20,057 bases of DNA, from NCBI GenBank assembly GCA_035295985.1, contig DATHBT010000008.1, positions 1-20,057 on the forward strand, written 5' to 3'. The stretch comes from JAIVGV01 sp035295985. Its GTDB lineage: Bacteria > Acidobacteriota > Blastocatellia > Pyrinomonadales > Pyrinomonadaceae. Numbering within the stretch: position 1 is the stretch's first letter; every line of letters begins with the position of its first letter. The notes under the pieces were generated by a model. That model had not been told where the DNA came from. It ran no database searches and was given only the letters and a program-made list of their open reading frames with translations. Position numbers and translations under genes: made by a program. Of this stretch, positions 1 to 7,154 are shown piece after piece.

Positions 1-1
1 G

Positions 2-376
2 GAGCAGGGCGCGCGTGACGCGGCCGATCCGCTCGCCACCGTGCGCGCCGCGGTCGGGCGCTTCGGCGCGGCCGTCGCCCTCAAAGGGCGCGAGACGTTC
101 GTCGCCGCGCCGGGCGTCGCGGCGGTTTACGTCAACCGCGCGGGCAACGTCGGCCTCGCCACCTCCGGCTCCGGCGACACGCTCGCCGGACTCATCGCCG
201 GCCTCGCCGCGCGTGGCGCCGAACCCCTCACCGCCGCCGTCTGGGGCGTCCACACCCACGCCCTCGCGGGCGAAGCGCTAACCCGAAATACGGGCACGCT
301 CGGCTACCTCGCGCGCGAGCTGCCCGGCGAGTTCCCGCGGCTGATGTCTAGACTCGCCGGGGCGGAGCGCGGCTGA
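2..376 (+). CDS. nnrD: ADP/ATP-dependent NAD(P)H-hydrate dehydratase, C-terminal part (truncated by window edge)
   Basis: The frame is open to the left edge, so only the last 124 residues of the protein are present. NnrD dehydrates the S epimer of damaged NAD(P)H-hydrate in the cytoplasm, using a nucleoside phosphate, and restores NAD(P)H. The visible part has the ribokinase-like C-terminal signature of the family: a LKGRET strand, then NVGLATSGSGDTLAGLIAGL, which matches the family's G-T/S-G-D-x-L-A-G nucleotide-binding and catalytic-Asp motif, followed by a WGVHTHALAGE helix. A GTG at 41 could be read as a start, but it would cut into the fold, so continuation upstream is more likely. In many bacteria this domain is the second half of a bifunctional NnrE-NnrD protein; which form is present cannot be seen. 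It converges on the minus-strand gene ending at 445. The 68-base gap between them shows no convincing terminator. Confidence 0.85.
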   Translation, partial: EQGARDAADPLATVRAAVGRFGAAVALKGRETFVAAPGVAAVYVNRAGNVGLATSGSGDTLAGLIAGLAARGAEPLTAAVWGVHTHALAGEALTRNTGTLGYLARELPGEFPRLMSRLAGAERG

Positions 377-444
377 TAGCGCGCCCGCCCGCGGAGCGCA
401 CCCGACTGTCAGACCGACGAGACGATACCGGATTAAGGCTCGCG

Positions 445-1092
445 CTAAGGGTTAGGCGTCGGCGTCGGCTTAGGCCCCGTACCCCCTTCGCTCTGCCCGG
501 ACAGATCCTTGATGGAGGGCTTGGCGGAAAGGAACTCCATCATCAGTTCCTTGCTTTCGCCTTTAACGGAACGCAGTTCCTTCACGGATTCGCCAGGGCG
601 GACAAATGCGTCGGCCACATCCAGCGCGCGTACGGAGAGGTAAGGACTTGCGTCGTTCGGGTTGGCGACTCCTCGGAGGAACTCTTCGAACGACAAAGTG
701 AAAGACGTGTGGCCGCGCTCACTCCGCCCGCTTACTCGCCCTTTGACGACCTTGTCGTCTTGCCTGAGGGTGAACGTATCCCCATTGATCTCGAGTTCCG
801 CCTGGCCTTTTATCTGGGCCGCCGGAAACTCGACGTTAACCGTGTATGTACCGCTCTCCAAAACGACCTTCGCGGCCGCGTCGGCTTGGCCGCCGGCGGT
901 GCCGGCTGGTGCGGCCGTCTGTGGTGGTGGCTGGGCCGACTGCGACTGGGCCAAGCTCTGAGCAGGCGTTTGGCGAGCGACGGCCGTCGCGCCGTCGCCT
1001 CGCCTGAGAATGACTTCGTTGGCGGCCGCAGCTGCCAGCGAGAGTGAAGAGGCCATGAAGGCCGCGCCGGGGAGGATCTTTTTGAGGCTCAT
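445..1092 (-). CDS. Small secreted protein, function unknown
   Basis: This is a 215-residue protein that I do not recognise. Residues 1-24 form a Sec-type signal peptide (MSLKK followed by an Ala/Ser/Leu-rich core ending AAAAANE). A low-complexity Gln/Ala/Pro linker covers about residues 40-75. A probably beta-rich domain follows at about 78-160 (GTYTVNVEFPAAQIKGQAEL and INGDTFTLRQ). The tail ends PKPTPTPNP, a Pro/Thr-rich C-terminus common in exported proteins. The start is well supported: AAGGAG lies about five bases before the ATG. It begins 21 bases after the TPR-protein gene and is probably its co-transcribed partner, last in the long minus-strand series. An extracytoplasmic location fits a partnership with the membrane-anchored TPR protein, but that is inference. 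Confidence 0.75.
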   Translation of the reverse strand: MSLKKILPGAAFMASSLSLAAAAANEVILRRGDGATAVARQTPAQSLAQSQSAQPPPQTAAPAGTAGGQADAAAKVVLESGTYTVNVEFPAAQIKGQAELEINGDTFTLRQDDKVVKGRVSGRSERGHTSFTLSFEEFLRGVANPNDASPYLSVRALDVADAFVRPGESVKELRSVKGESKELMMEFLSAKPSIKDLSGQSEGGTGPKPTPTPNP

Positions 1093-1113
1093 GGTTTCTC
1101 CTTATTTCAGACT

Positions 1114-2697
1114 TCAGACACGGGATGGCCCCGCCTCGGTGCGCGCCGGCCGGGCGTCGGCAGCGCCCGCGGCGGGGTGACGGGGCGCGGACAGTTCACG
1201 TTCACGGTCGTCGAACCATCTCTCAATGCGGGCGCGCGTCGCCTCGTCCGTCTGTGGCTTGTCTGAGAACTGCCGGAGCGAGACGATGCGGTTTAGGATT
1301 AGCTCCCGGTATCCCCCGTCCTTGTCGAGCTTGCCCGCCTCCGTGAAGTGGCTGTTGGCTTCATCGAATTTACCCTCCCGTGCGCACGCGAAGCTCATGC
1401 TGTAGTGGGCAAGCGCTTTGAAGTCGTCGGGCGCGTAGAAGGCGCGCGAGTTGTTAACCGACGTCTGATCGCCCTGCCTGACCGGCATGAAATGGTAACG
1501 GGCGTAGGCGGGGATGAACCCGGTTTTGTCGAAGCCCGGCTGCCCGAATTTCGATAGGGCCTTCTCGTAATACCTGTGCGCTTCGCGGATGTCCCCCTTG
1601 TACAGGTAGGCGTTGCCGAGGCCGATGAACGTCCCGAAGTGATCGCGGAGTTTGGCCGACTCCTTTAGGTGCTCGATGGCATTGTCCAATTCCAGATTCA
1701 GCAGGTAACTATAGCCGAGGTTGTACTGGGCCAAGCCCCTGCCCGGCTCCAACTCCACCGCCTTCCTGAAAGCCGCGATTGCCTCTTTCAGGTTGAAGAC
1801 CTTCTCATGCATGTACGTGAAGCCCAGCTCCAACTGGCACGGGAAGTGTTTCGGGTGGAGTCGGGTACAATCTCTAAAGATGTCGAGGGCCCGCTGCTCC
1901 TGGCCCGCGTTGCGGTAGAGCAGCGCTTGCAGGCGCAAAAGCCGGCGGTCCTCCTTAAGCTCGAAGCTGTCTTCGAGCAGCTTGATCTTAGCCGGGAGGA
2001 GGGCCGCCCCGCCCTGCGTGGCGAAGTCCGAATCTGACCGTAAGAACTGGCTCAGCAGTAGTCCGCCCCGGGCTTTGGAATTGGAGGCGTTCACTTCCAG
2101 CGCCTTCTTGTAAGCCTGCTCGGCCGCCGGCTCGTCCATGCCGTCCATCATCATGTCGCCGAACGCGCGGTAGTACTCCGCCGTGTTCTTGACTATGTCG
2201 CCGCTCGTCTTCTTCTCGGAGGCCTCGCGGTACGACTCAAACGGATCGACGTTGTAAACGAAGTACGCGAGGAGCAGGGCGACCAAGCCGAGGGCGGATG
2301 AGATCAGCGTGAAGTGAGACGAGTACCACTTGCTGAAAGCGCCGAGGCGCGTGTGGCGCGAGCCGGAGCTGGGGATGCCCAGCTCCCCCCTGAGGGCCTC
2401 GACCTCGCGCTCAAGGCTTTCGAGCTTCGACTTGAGTAGGACGTACCCTTCAACCTCTTCCCGCGTCAAATTGAGGCCGCCGACGGAGGGCATCTCTAGA
2501 TTCCTCGAAGCGCGGAAGGCGATCCACTCCTCCAGTACCTCGCGAAGCCTCTTGGCGCAGGCGGCCTCGTCGCCCCCGCGCGCGTAGACGCCGTGGAAGC
2601 CGGGGACGACCCCGATGTAGCCGCCGCTCTCCGGCAGCACCGAGTACTGGGCCGTTCTCATAACGGCGTCGGCGTAATCGCGGAACGGAAGGGACAT
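1114..2697 (-). CDS. Membrane-anchored TPR protein with N-terminal HicB-like domain
   Basis: The product has 527 residues. Residues 15-70 resemble the HicB-like antitoxin fold (AQYSVLPESGGYIGVVPGF, then GVYARGGDEAACAKRLREVLEEWI). The family usually shows Y-x-V-x-x-E-x-G-G-Y followed by P-G-x and a helix ending L-E-x-W/Y. Residues 80-105 are a predicted coiled coil. Residues 128-149 are a single hydrophobic helix (HFTLISSALGLVALLLAYFV). From about 180 to 460 run TPR-like helix pairs, for example AAEQAYKKALEVN, AIAAFRKAVELEPG and AHRYYEKALSKFG. The predicted topology is cytosolic HicB-like domain, one membrane pass, and TPRs on the opposite side. The start at 2697 is preferred because GGAGG lies about nine bases upstream; a longer reading frame to 2862 would run into preA. 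It follows preA by 26 bases. Function is unknown; a scaffold or envelope-assembly role is a guess. Confidence 0.85.
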   Translation of the reverse strand: MSLPFRDYADAVMRTAQYSVLPESGGYIGVVPGFHGVYARGGDEAACAKRLREVLEEWIAFRASRNLEMPSVGGLNLTREEVEGYVLLKSKLESLEREVEALRGELGIPSSGSRHTRLGAFSKWYSSHFTLISSALGLVALLLAYFVYNVDPFESYREASEKKTSGDIVKNTAEYYRAFGDMMMDGMDEPAAEQAYKKALEVNASNSKARGGLLLSQFLRSDSDFATQGGAALLPAKIKLLEDSFELKEDRRLLRLQALLYRNAGQEQRALDIFRDCTRLHPKHFPCQLELGFTYMHEKVFNLKEAIAAFRKAVELEPGRGLAQYNLGYSYLLNLELDNAIEHLKESAKLRDHFGTFIGLGNAYLYKGDIREAHRYYEKALSKFGQPGFDKTGFIPAYARYHFMPVRQGDQTSVNNSRAFYAPDDFKALAHYSMSFACAREGKFDEANSHFTEAGKLDKDGGYRELILNRIVSLRQFSDKPQTDEATRARIERWFDDRERELSAPRHPAAGAADARPARTEAGPSRV

Positions 2698-2723
2698 AGC
2701 TTGACGCCTCCGCGCGGGTAGGC

Positions 2724-3992
2724 TTATTCGGTCGCCGGCTGCGGGGCGGGGCGGCTTGTCAACTCGCGCCAAGTGAGCGGCTGCGTGCCGTCGTCGAGCC
2801 TGACCATCGAGATGCAGCCGGGCGAGGGGCAGACCAGTGAGCAGAGGTTGCAGCCGACGCACTCGTGCTCGTCAACGACGGGGTAGCGCAGGCCGTTGAT
2901 CTCCGTGAAGGGGATGCACTGGTGCGCGCCGTCCTCGCAGGCGACGTGGCAGAGGTTGCAGCGGATGCAAAGGGAGTGGTCGATCCGCGCGACCGTCTTG
3001 TAGTTGAGATCGAGGTTGCCCCAGTCGGTCACGCGCGGCACGCTCTTGCCGATGATGTCGCGGACGCTCAGGAAGCCCTTCTCGTCTAAGTAGTTCGACA
3101 GCCCGTCGATCATGTCCTCGACGATGCGGTAGCCGTAGTGCATGACGGCGGTGCAGACCTGCACTGTCGAAGCGCCAAGCAGCAGGAACTCCGCCGCGTC
3201 GCGCCAGGTGGAGATGCCGCCGATGCCGCTGATGGGGATGCCCACCTCCGGGTCGCGCGCCAGCTCCGAGACCATGTTGAGGGCGATGGGCTTGACGGCC
3301 GGGCCGCAGTAGCCGCCGTGCGCGGCGTAGCCGCCGACGTTCGGGTGCGGGACGAGCGTGTCGAGATCGACGCCCATCACCGAGTTGATCGTGTTGATGA
3401 GCGAGAGGGCGTCGGCCCCGCCGCGCACGGCCGCGCGCGCGGGCGGGTTGATCGAGGTCACGTTCGGCGTCAGCTTCACGATGACCGGCAGCCGCGTCGC
3501 CTCCTTGACCCACTCCGTCACCATGCAGGTGTAGTCGGGCACCTGCCCCATCGCCGACCCCATGCCGCGCTCACTCATCCCGTGCGGGCAGCCGAAGTTC
3601 AGCTCCACGCCGTCCGCGCCGGTGCCTTCGACCTTCTTCGCGATCTCGTGCCACGCCTCACGCTTCGACTCGACCATCAGCGAGACGACGAGCGCGTGCT
3701 TCGGGTATTTCCGTTTGCACTCTGCGATCTCACGCAGGTTCACTTCGAGCGGGCGGTCTGTGATCAGCTCGATGTTGTTGAGGCCGATCATCCGCTGCGG
3801 CCCTGTGTCTATCGAGGCGAGGCGCGAGCAGACGTTGCGGATCGGCTCGCCCAGTGTCTTCCAGACCGCGCCGCCCCAGCCCGCGTCGAACGCGCGCTCG
3901 ACCATCGATCCCATGTTCGTCGGCGGCGCGGACGCCAGCCAGAAAGGGTTCGGCGATTTGATGCCGACGAAATCAACGCTCAGGTCTGCCAT
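2724..3992 (-). CDS. preA: NAD-dependent dihydropyrimidine dehydrogenase, FMN/Fe-S subunit PreA
   Basis: The 422-residue product is close to E. coli PreA in length. It reduces uracil and thymine to their 5,6-dihydro forms in the cytoplasm, together with PreT. Residues 1-310 form the FMN-binding TIM barrel of the dihydroorotate dehydrogenase family. NFGCPHGMSERGMG contains N132 and C135, which line up with the FMN-contact Asn and general-acid Cys known from mammalian dihydropyrimidine dehydrogenase. NTINSVMGV holds N200 and T201, which match its substrate-binding Asn-Thr pair. The C-terminus carries two ferredoxin-type 4Fe-4S motifs, C342-C345-C348-C352 and C378-C381-C384-C388. All key residues are present. 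The gene lies 27 bases after preT, in the T-then-A order seen elsewhere. The Shine-Dalgarno is weak, so translation may depend on preT. Confidence 0.97.
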   Translation of the reverse strand: MADLSVDFVGIKSPNPFWLASAPPTNMGSMVERAFDAGWGGAVWKTLGEPIRNVCSRLASIDTGPQRMIGLNNIELITDRPLEVNLREIAECKRKYPKHALVVSLMVESKREAWHEIAKKVEGTGADGVELNFGCPHGMSERGMGSAMGQVPDYTCMVTEWVKEATRLPVIVKLTPNVTSINPPARAAVRGGADALSLINTINSVMGVDLDTLVPHPNVGGYAAHGGYCGPAVKPIALNMVSELARDPEVGIPISGIGGISTWRDAAEFLLLGASTVQVCTAVMHYGYRIVEDMIDGLSNYLDEKGFLSVRDIIGKSVPRVTDWGNLDLNYKTVARIDHSLCIRCNLCHVACEDGAHQCIPFTEINGLRYPVVDEHECVGCNLCSLVCPSPGCISMVRLDDGTQPLTWRELTSRPAPQPATE

Positions 3993-4019
3993 CTTTCAAA
4001 CCCCCGCAACACGCGACCT

Positions 4020-5438
4020 TCAAGCCGCGTGAATCTGTCCGGTGCTTTCGTGGAGTATTACGCGCGCGCCGGCGAACTCGACGCGCTCGCCCGTCAATTC
4101 GGCGTGGATGCCCTGCGCGGCGAGCTTGCCCATCTGCGCGGCGTCAACGGCCTCGCGACCGCCGTTGACGCAGTCGCCGCCCGCGAAGATTTTCGCGTTC
4201 GAGGTCTGCATCGTCTCCGCGTTGACGGCGACGCGCCCCGCCCCGTCAATCTTCACGCCCGCGGTCTTCGTCAGCCACTCCTTCATCTTACCCTGGCCCG
4301 TCGCCTTAATGACCACGTCCACGGGAATCTCGAACTCCGAGCCTTCTACGACGCGCGCGGCGCGTTTGCCGTCCGCGTCCGGCTCTGTCAACTCAGTCCG
4401 CACGCAGCGCAGCGCGCCGACGCGCCCGCCGCCGTTCGCCAGCACCGCGACCGGCGCGGTCTGCCACCAGAACTCCACCGCGTCCTGCTTCGCCAGCTCG
4501 AACTCGTAGCTGTAGGCCGGCATCTCGTTCGCCGTCCGGCGGTAGATCATCAGCACGCGCTCGGCCCCGAGGCGGCGGGCCTGCGTGACGGCGTCCACGG
4601 CCGTGTTGCCAGCGCCGACGACGGCGACCGTGCGGCCGACGGGGACACTCGCCCAATCGCGCGACTTGATCCGCTCGATGAAATCGAGCGCGTCGTACAC
4701 GCCTTCGAGCTCCTCGCCCGGAATGCCCAGGCCGCGCGTCGCGCCGAGGCCGACGCCGAGGAAGACCGCGTCGTGCTTCGAGGCCAGCTCGTCGAACGAG
4801 ACTTCGCCGCCAACTTCGGTGTTCGTCCTGATCTCGACGCCGAGGCGCGCGATCTGCGCGACCTCCTCCTGCGAGACGCGCTGAGTCATCTTGTACTCGG
4901 CCATCCCGTAGGTGTCCAAACCCCCGGCGAGCGGCTTCCGTTCGTAGATGGTCACGCCGTAGCCGAGCCGAGCGAGGTACGTCGCGCACGACAGACCCGC
5001 GGGGCCGGAGCCGACGACGGCGACAGACTTGCCGTTCGGCGCGCCGGCCTTGAGCACGTCGCGCCCGCGGCTCAACACGTGATCGGTCGCGTAGCGTTGC
5101 AGCCGCCCGATCTCGATGGGCTTCTGCATCAAGGTCTTTTCGACGCACGCGCCCTCGCACAGCACCTCGACGGGGCAGACGCGCGCGCAGGTCGCGCCGA
5201 TGGGGTTGGCGTCGAAGATGACGCGGGCCGACCCCGTCATGTTGCCGGTGGCGATCTTCTTGATGAAGGCCGGCACGTCTATGTGCGTCGGGCAGGCTAC
5301 GGCGCACGGGGCGTCGAAGCAGAAGAGGCAGCGGTTGGCCTCGAACAGCGCCTCGGCCTCGGTCAGCGCGGGCGCGATCTCGCGGAAGTTGCGCTCGATC
5401 TGCGCGGGCGGGATGAGCGTGGTCGGTTGTGTGGACAT
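4020..5438 (-). CDS. preT: NAD-dependent dihydropyrimidine dehydrogenase, FAD/NAD subunit PreT
   Basis: The 472-residue product is the electron-input subunit of the bacterial dihydropyrimidine dehydrogenase. It takes hydride from NAD(P)H on FAD and passes electrons through Fe-S clusters to PreA. The N-terminal helical domain carries Cys at 37, 40, 45, 49 and at 84, 88, 94, 98, the GltD-type double 4Fe-4S arrangement. The FAD Rossmann motif VVGSGPAG is at 141-148, the NAD(P)H Rossmann motif VVGAGNTA at 273-280, and the flavin-closing IFAGGDCVNGG at 417-427. Some relatives are glutamate synthase small-subunit-like reductases, but immediate linkage to preA decides for PreT. The ATG at 5438 has no obvious Shine-Dalgarno. 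RidA-family and ureidopropionase genes lie upstream in the same direction. Confidence 0.96.
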   Translation of the reverse strand: MSTQPTTLIPPAQIERNFREIAPALTEAEALFEANRCLFCFDAPCAVACPTHIDVPAFIKKIATGNMTGSARVIFDANPIGATCARVCPVEVLCEGACVEKTLMQKPIEIGRLQRYATDHVLSRGRDVLKAGAPNGKSVAVVGSGPAGLSCATYLARLGYGVTIYERKPLAGGLDTYGMAEYKMTQRVSQEEVAQIARLGVEIRTNTEVGGEVSFDELASKHDAVFLGVGLGATRGLGIPGEELEGVYDALDFIERIKSRDWASVPVGRTVAVVGAGNTAVDAVTQARRLGAERVLMIYRRTANEMPAYSYEFELAKQDAVEFWWQTAPVAVLANGGGRVGALRCVRTELTEPDADGKRAARVVEGSEFEIPVDVVIKATGQGKMKEWLTKTAGVKIDGAGRVAVNAETMQTSNAKIFAGGDCVNGGREAVDAAQMGKLAAQGIHAELTGERVEFAGARVILHESTGQIHAA

Positions 5439-5478
5439 AAATTCTTAGGTGCGGGAGAGAGGTGTTAAGTGACTCGGG

Positions 5479-5865
5479 TTATAACTCCGCGTCGGCCTCG
5501 ATCTCGATGAGCATTTTCGGGTCGATCAGGCGCGAGACCTCGACCATCGTCGTCGCGGGCATTATTTCGCGGAAGAACTCGCCGTGCGCGCGGCCGTACT
5601 CCTCCCAGCGAGAGATGTCGGTGACGAACATGCGCGTGCGGACGACGTGCTCAAGCCCCGCGCCGAGCCTTTGGAGCGCGGCCTCGATGTTTTTGATCGT
5701 CTGCACGGCCTGCGCGTAGGCGTCGCCTGTGCCGACGACCTCGCCCGCGTCGTCCGTCGCCGTCGTGCCCGTCACGTAAATCCGACGGCCTACGCGCACG
5801 GCGCGAGAGTAGCCGACGATTGACTCCCACTTGCGGCCGGTCGAGATGCGCTGACGCTCTTTCAT
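5479..5865 (-). CDS. RidA-family (YjgF/UK114) protein, non-canonical active site
   Basis: The 128-residue product has the normal length and fold signature of the RidA superfamily of small trimeric proteins: RRIYVTGTTATDDAGEVVG early, QAVQTIKNIEAALQRLGAGLEHVV in the middle, RTRMFVTDISRWEEYG, and the closing strand LIEIEADAEL. Classical RidA hydrolyses reactive enamines and imines such as 2-aminoacrylate through an Arg in the P-A-R-S-x-V-x-V motif near residue 105. Here the motif reads PATTMVEVSRL, with Thr at 105, so classical deaminase chemistry is not assured and the protein belongs with the divergent Rid subfamilies. The position between ureidopropionase and preT suggests work on a pyrimidine-catabolic intermediate, by analogy with RutC of the oxidative Rut pathway, which is also RidA-like. 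That link is inference. The stop codon is 40 bases before preT. Confidence 0.88.
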   Translation of the reverse strand: MKERQRISTGRKWESIVGYSRAVRVGRRIYVTGTTATDDAGEVVGTGDAYAQAVQTIKNIEAALQRLGAGLEHVVRTRMFVTDISRWEEYGRAHGEFFREIMPATTMVEVSRLIDPKMLIEIEADAEL

Positions 5866-5876
5866 CGTCGGAGGAA

Positions 5877-5950
5877 TTGTAGGGGCAGGGCTTGTCCCTG
5901 CCCGGCCGCCGTTGCAACAGAACGGGCAGGGACAAGCCCTGCCCCTACAA
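5877..5950. repeat. REPIN-like element: perfect 28-bp inverted repeat
   Basis: Positions 5877-5904 and 5923-5950 are perfect reverse complements over 28 bases, separated by an 18-base spacer. Each arm is itself a small palindrome: GGGCAGGG, five spacer bases, then CCCTGCCC. This is the architecture of two REP sequences in inverted order (REPIN or BIME). It fills the short gap between the ureidopropionase gene and the RidA-family gene. In RNA from either strand it would make a very stable hairpin, so it may attenuate or stabilise the polycistronic message between the two genes. From memory, closely similar GTAGGGGCAGGG-type palindromes are dispersed in several environmental phyla; copy number here cannot be judged from one window. 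Confidence 0.93.
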
Positions 5951-5964
5951 GATCAATCACCGTC

Positions 5965-6834
<870 letters not shown>

Positions 6835-6856
6835 GATTTTTCGTCCTTGCTTGTTT

Positions 6857-7111
6857 TTACGAATTCCCCGAACTGTCTTGGCCGGGTTTGACGACCTTCT
6901 CCCAAGTGACCGTGATCTCCGACATCTTCTGCGCGTCGGCGACGTACTGCTCGAAGTAGCCGCAGCGTGTGCAGATGTAGCAATCGACCGGGCTGGGCGA
7001 GATCATCAGGTTGCCCGTGCTCACATAGACGCGGGCCTTCCCCTGGTAGATGCCGTCCCACTTGCGATAGACGGTCGGCGTCCTGCACTTCGGACAATAC
7101 CCGCTTCTCAA
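6857..7111 (-). CDS. Small zinc-ribbon protein, function unknown
   Basis: The product has 84 residues if translation starts at the TTG at 7111, which has AAGGAG eight bases upstream. GTG codons at 7120 and 7183 are in frame, but their upstream sequence fits worse. The 7183 start would overlap the permease gene by 29 bases and add a charged N-terminus with no conserved look. The protein opens with YCPKC (x2 Cys pair), continues RKWDGIYQGKARVYVSTGNLM, then DCYICTRCGYFEQYV with the second Cys pair (C-x2-C), so four Cys can bind one zinc. The rest is a short strand-rich tail (EITVTWEKV). No enzyme motif is visible. It sits between the permease and ureidopropionase genes on the same strand and is probably co-transcribed. 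It could be a regulator, a chaperone or an RNA-binding accessory; nothing in the sequence decides. Confidence 0.75.
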   Translation of the reverse strand: MRSGYCPKCRTPTVYRKWDGIYQGKARVYVSTGNLMISPSPVDCYICTRCGYFEQYVADAQKMSEITVTWEKVVKPGQDSSGNS

Positions 7112-7154
7112 GCCCGACACTCCTTCCGCCGCGGCGTCTTTGCCCTCGCGCCGC

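Noticed and set aside
2698..2862. Longer start for the TPR protein at 2862
   Set aside because: It would overlap preA by 139 bases with an Arg/Ala-rich non-conserved stretch, whereas the ATG at 2697 has a GGAGG site.
3138..5468. A 776-codon open frame on the + strand across preA and preT
   Set aside because: It is antisense to two genes with intact catalytic motifs. Its translation is Arg/Asp/Ala/Val-rich without family motifs, as expected for a shadow frame in GC-rich DNA.
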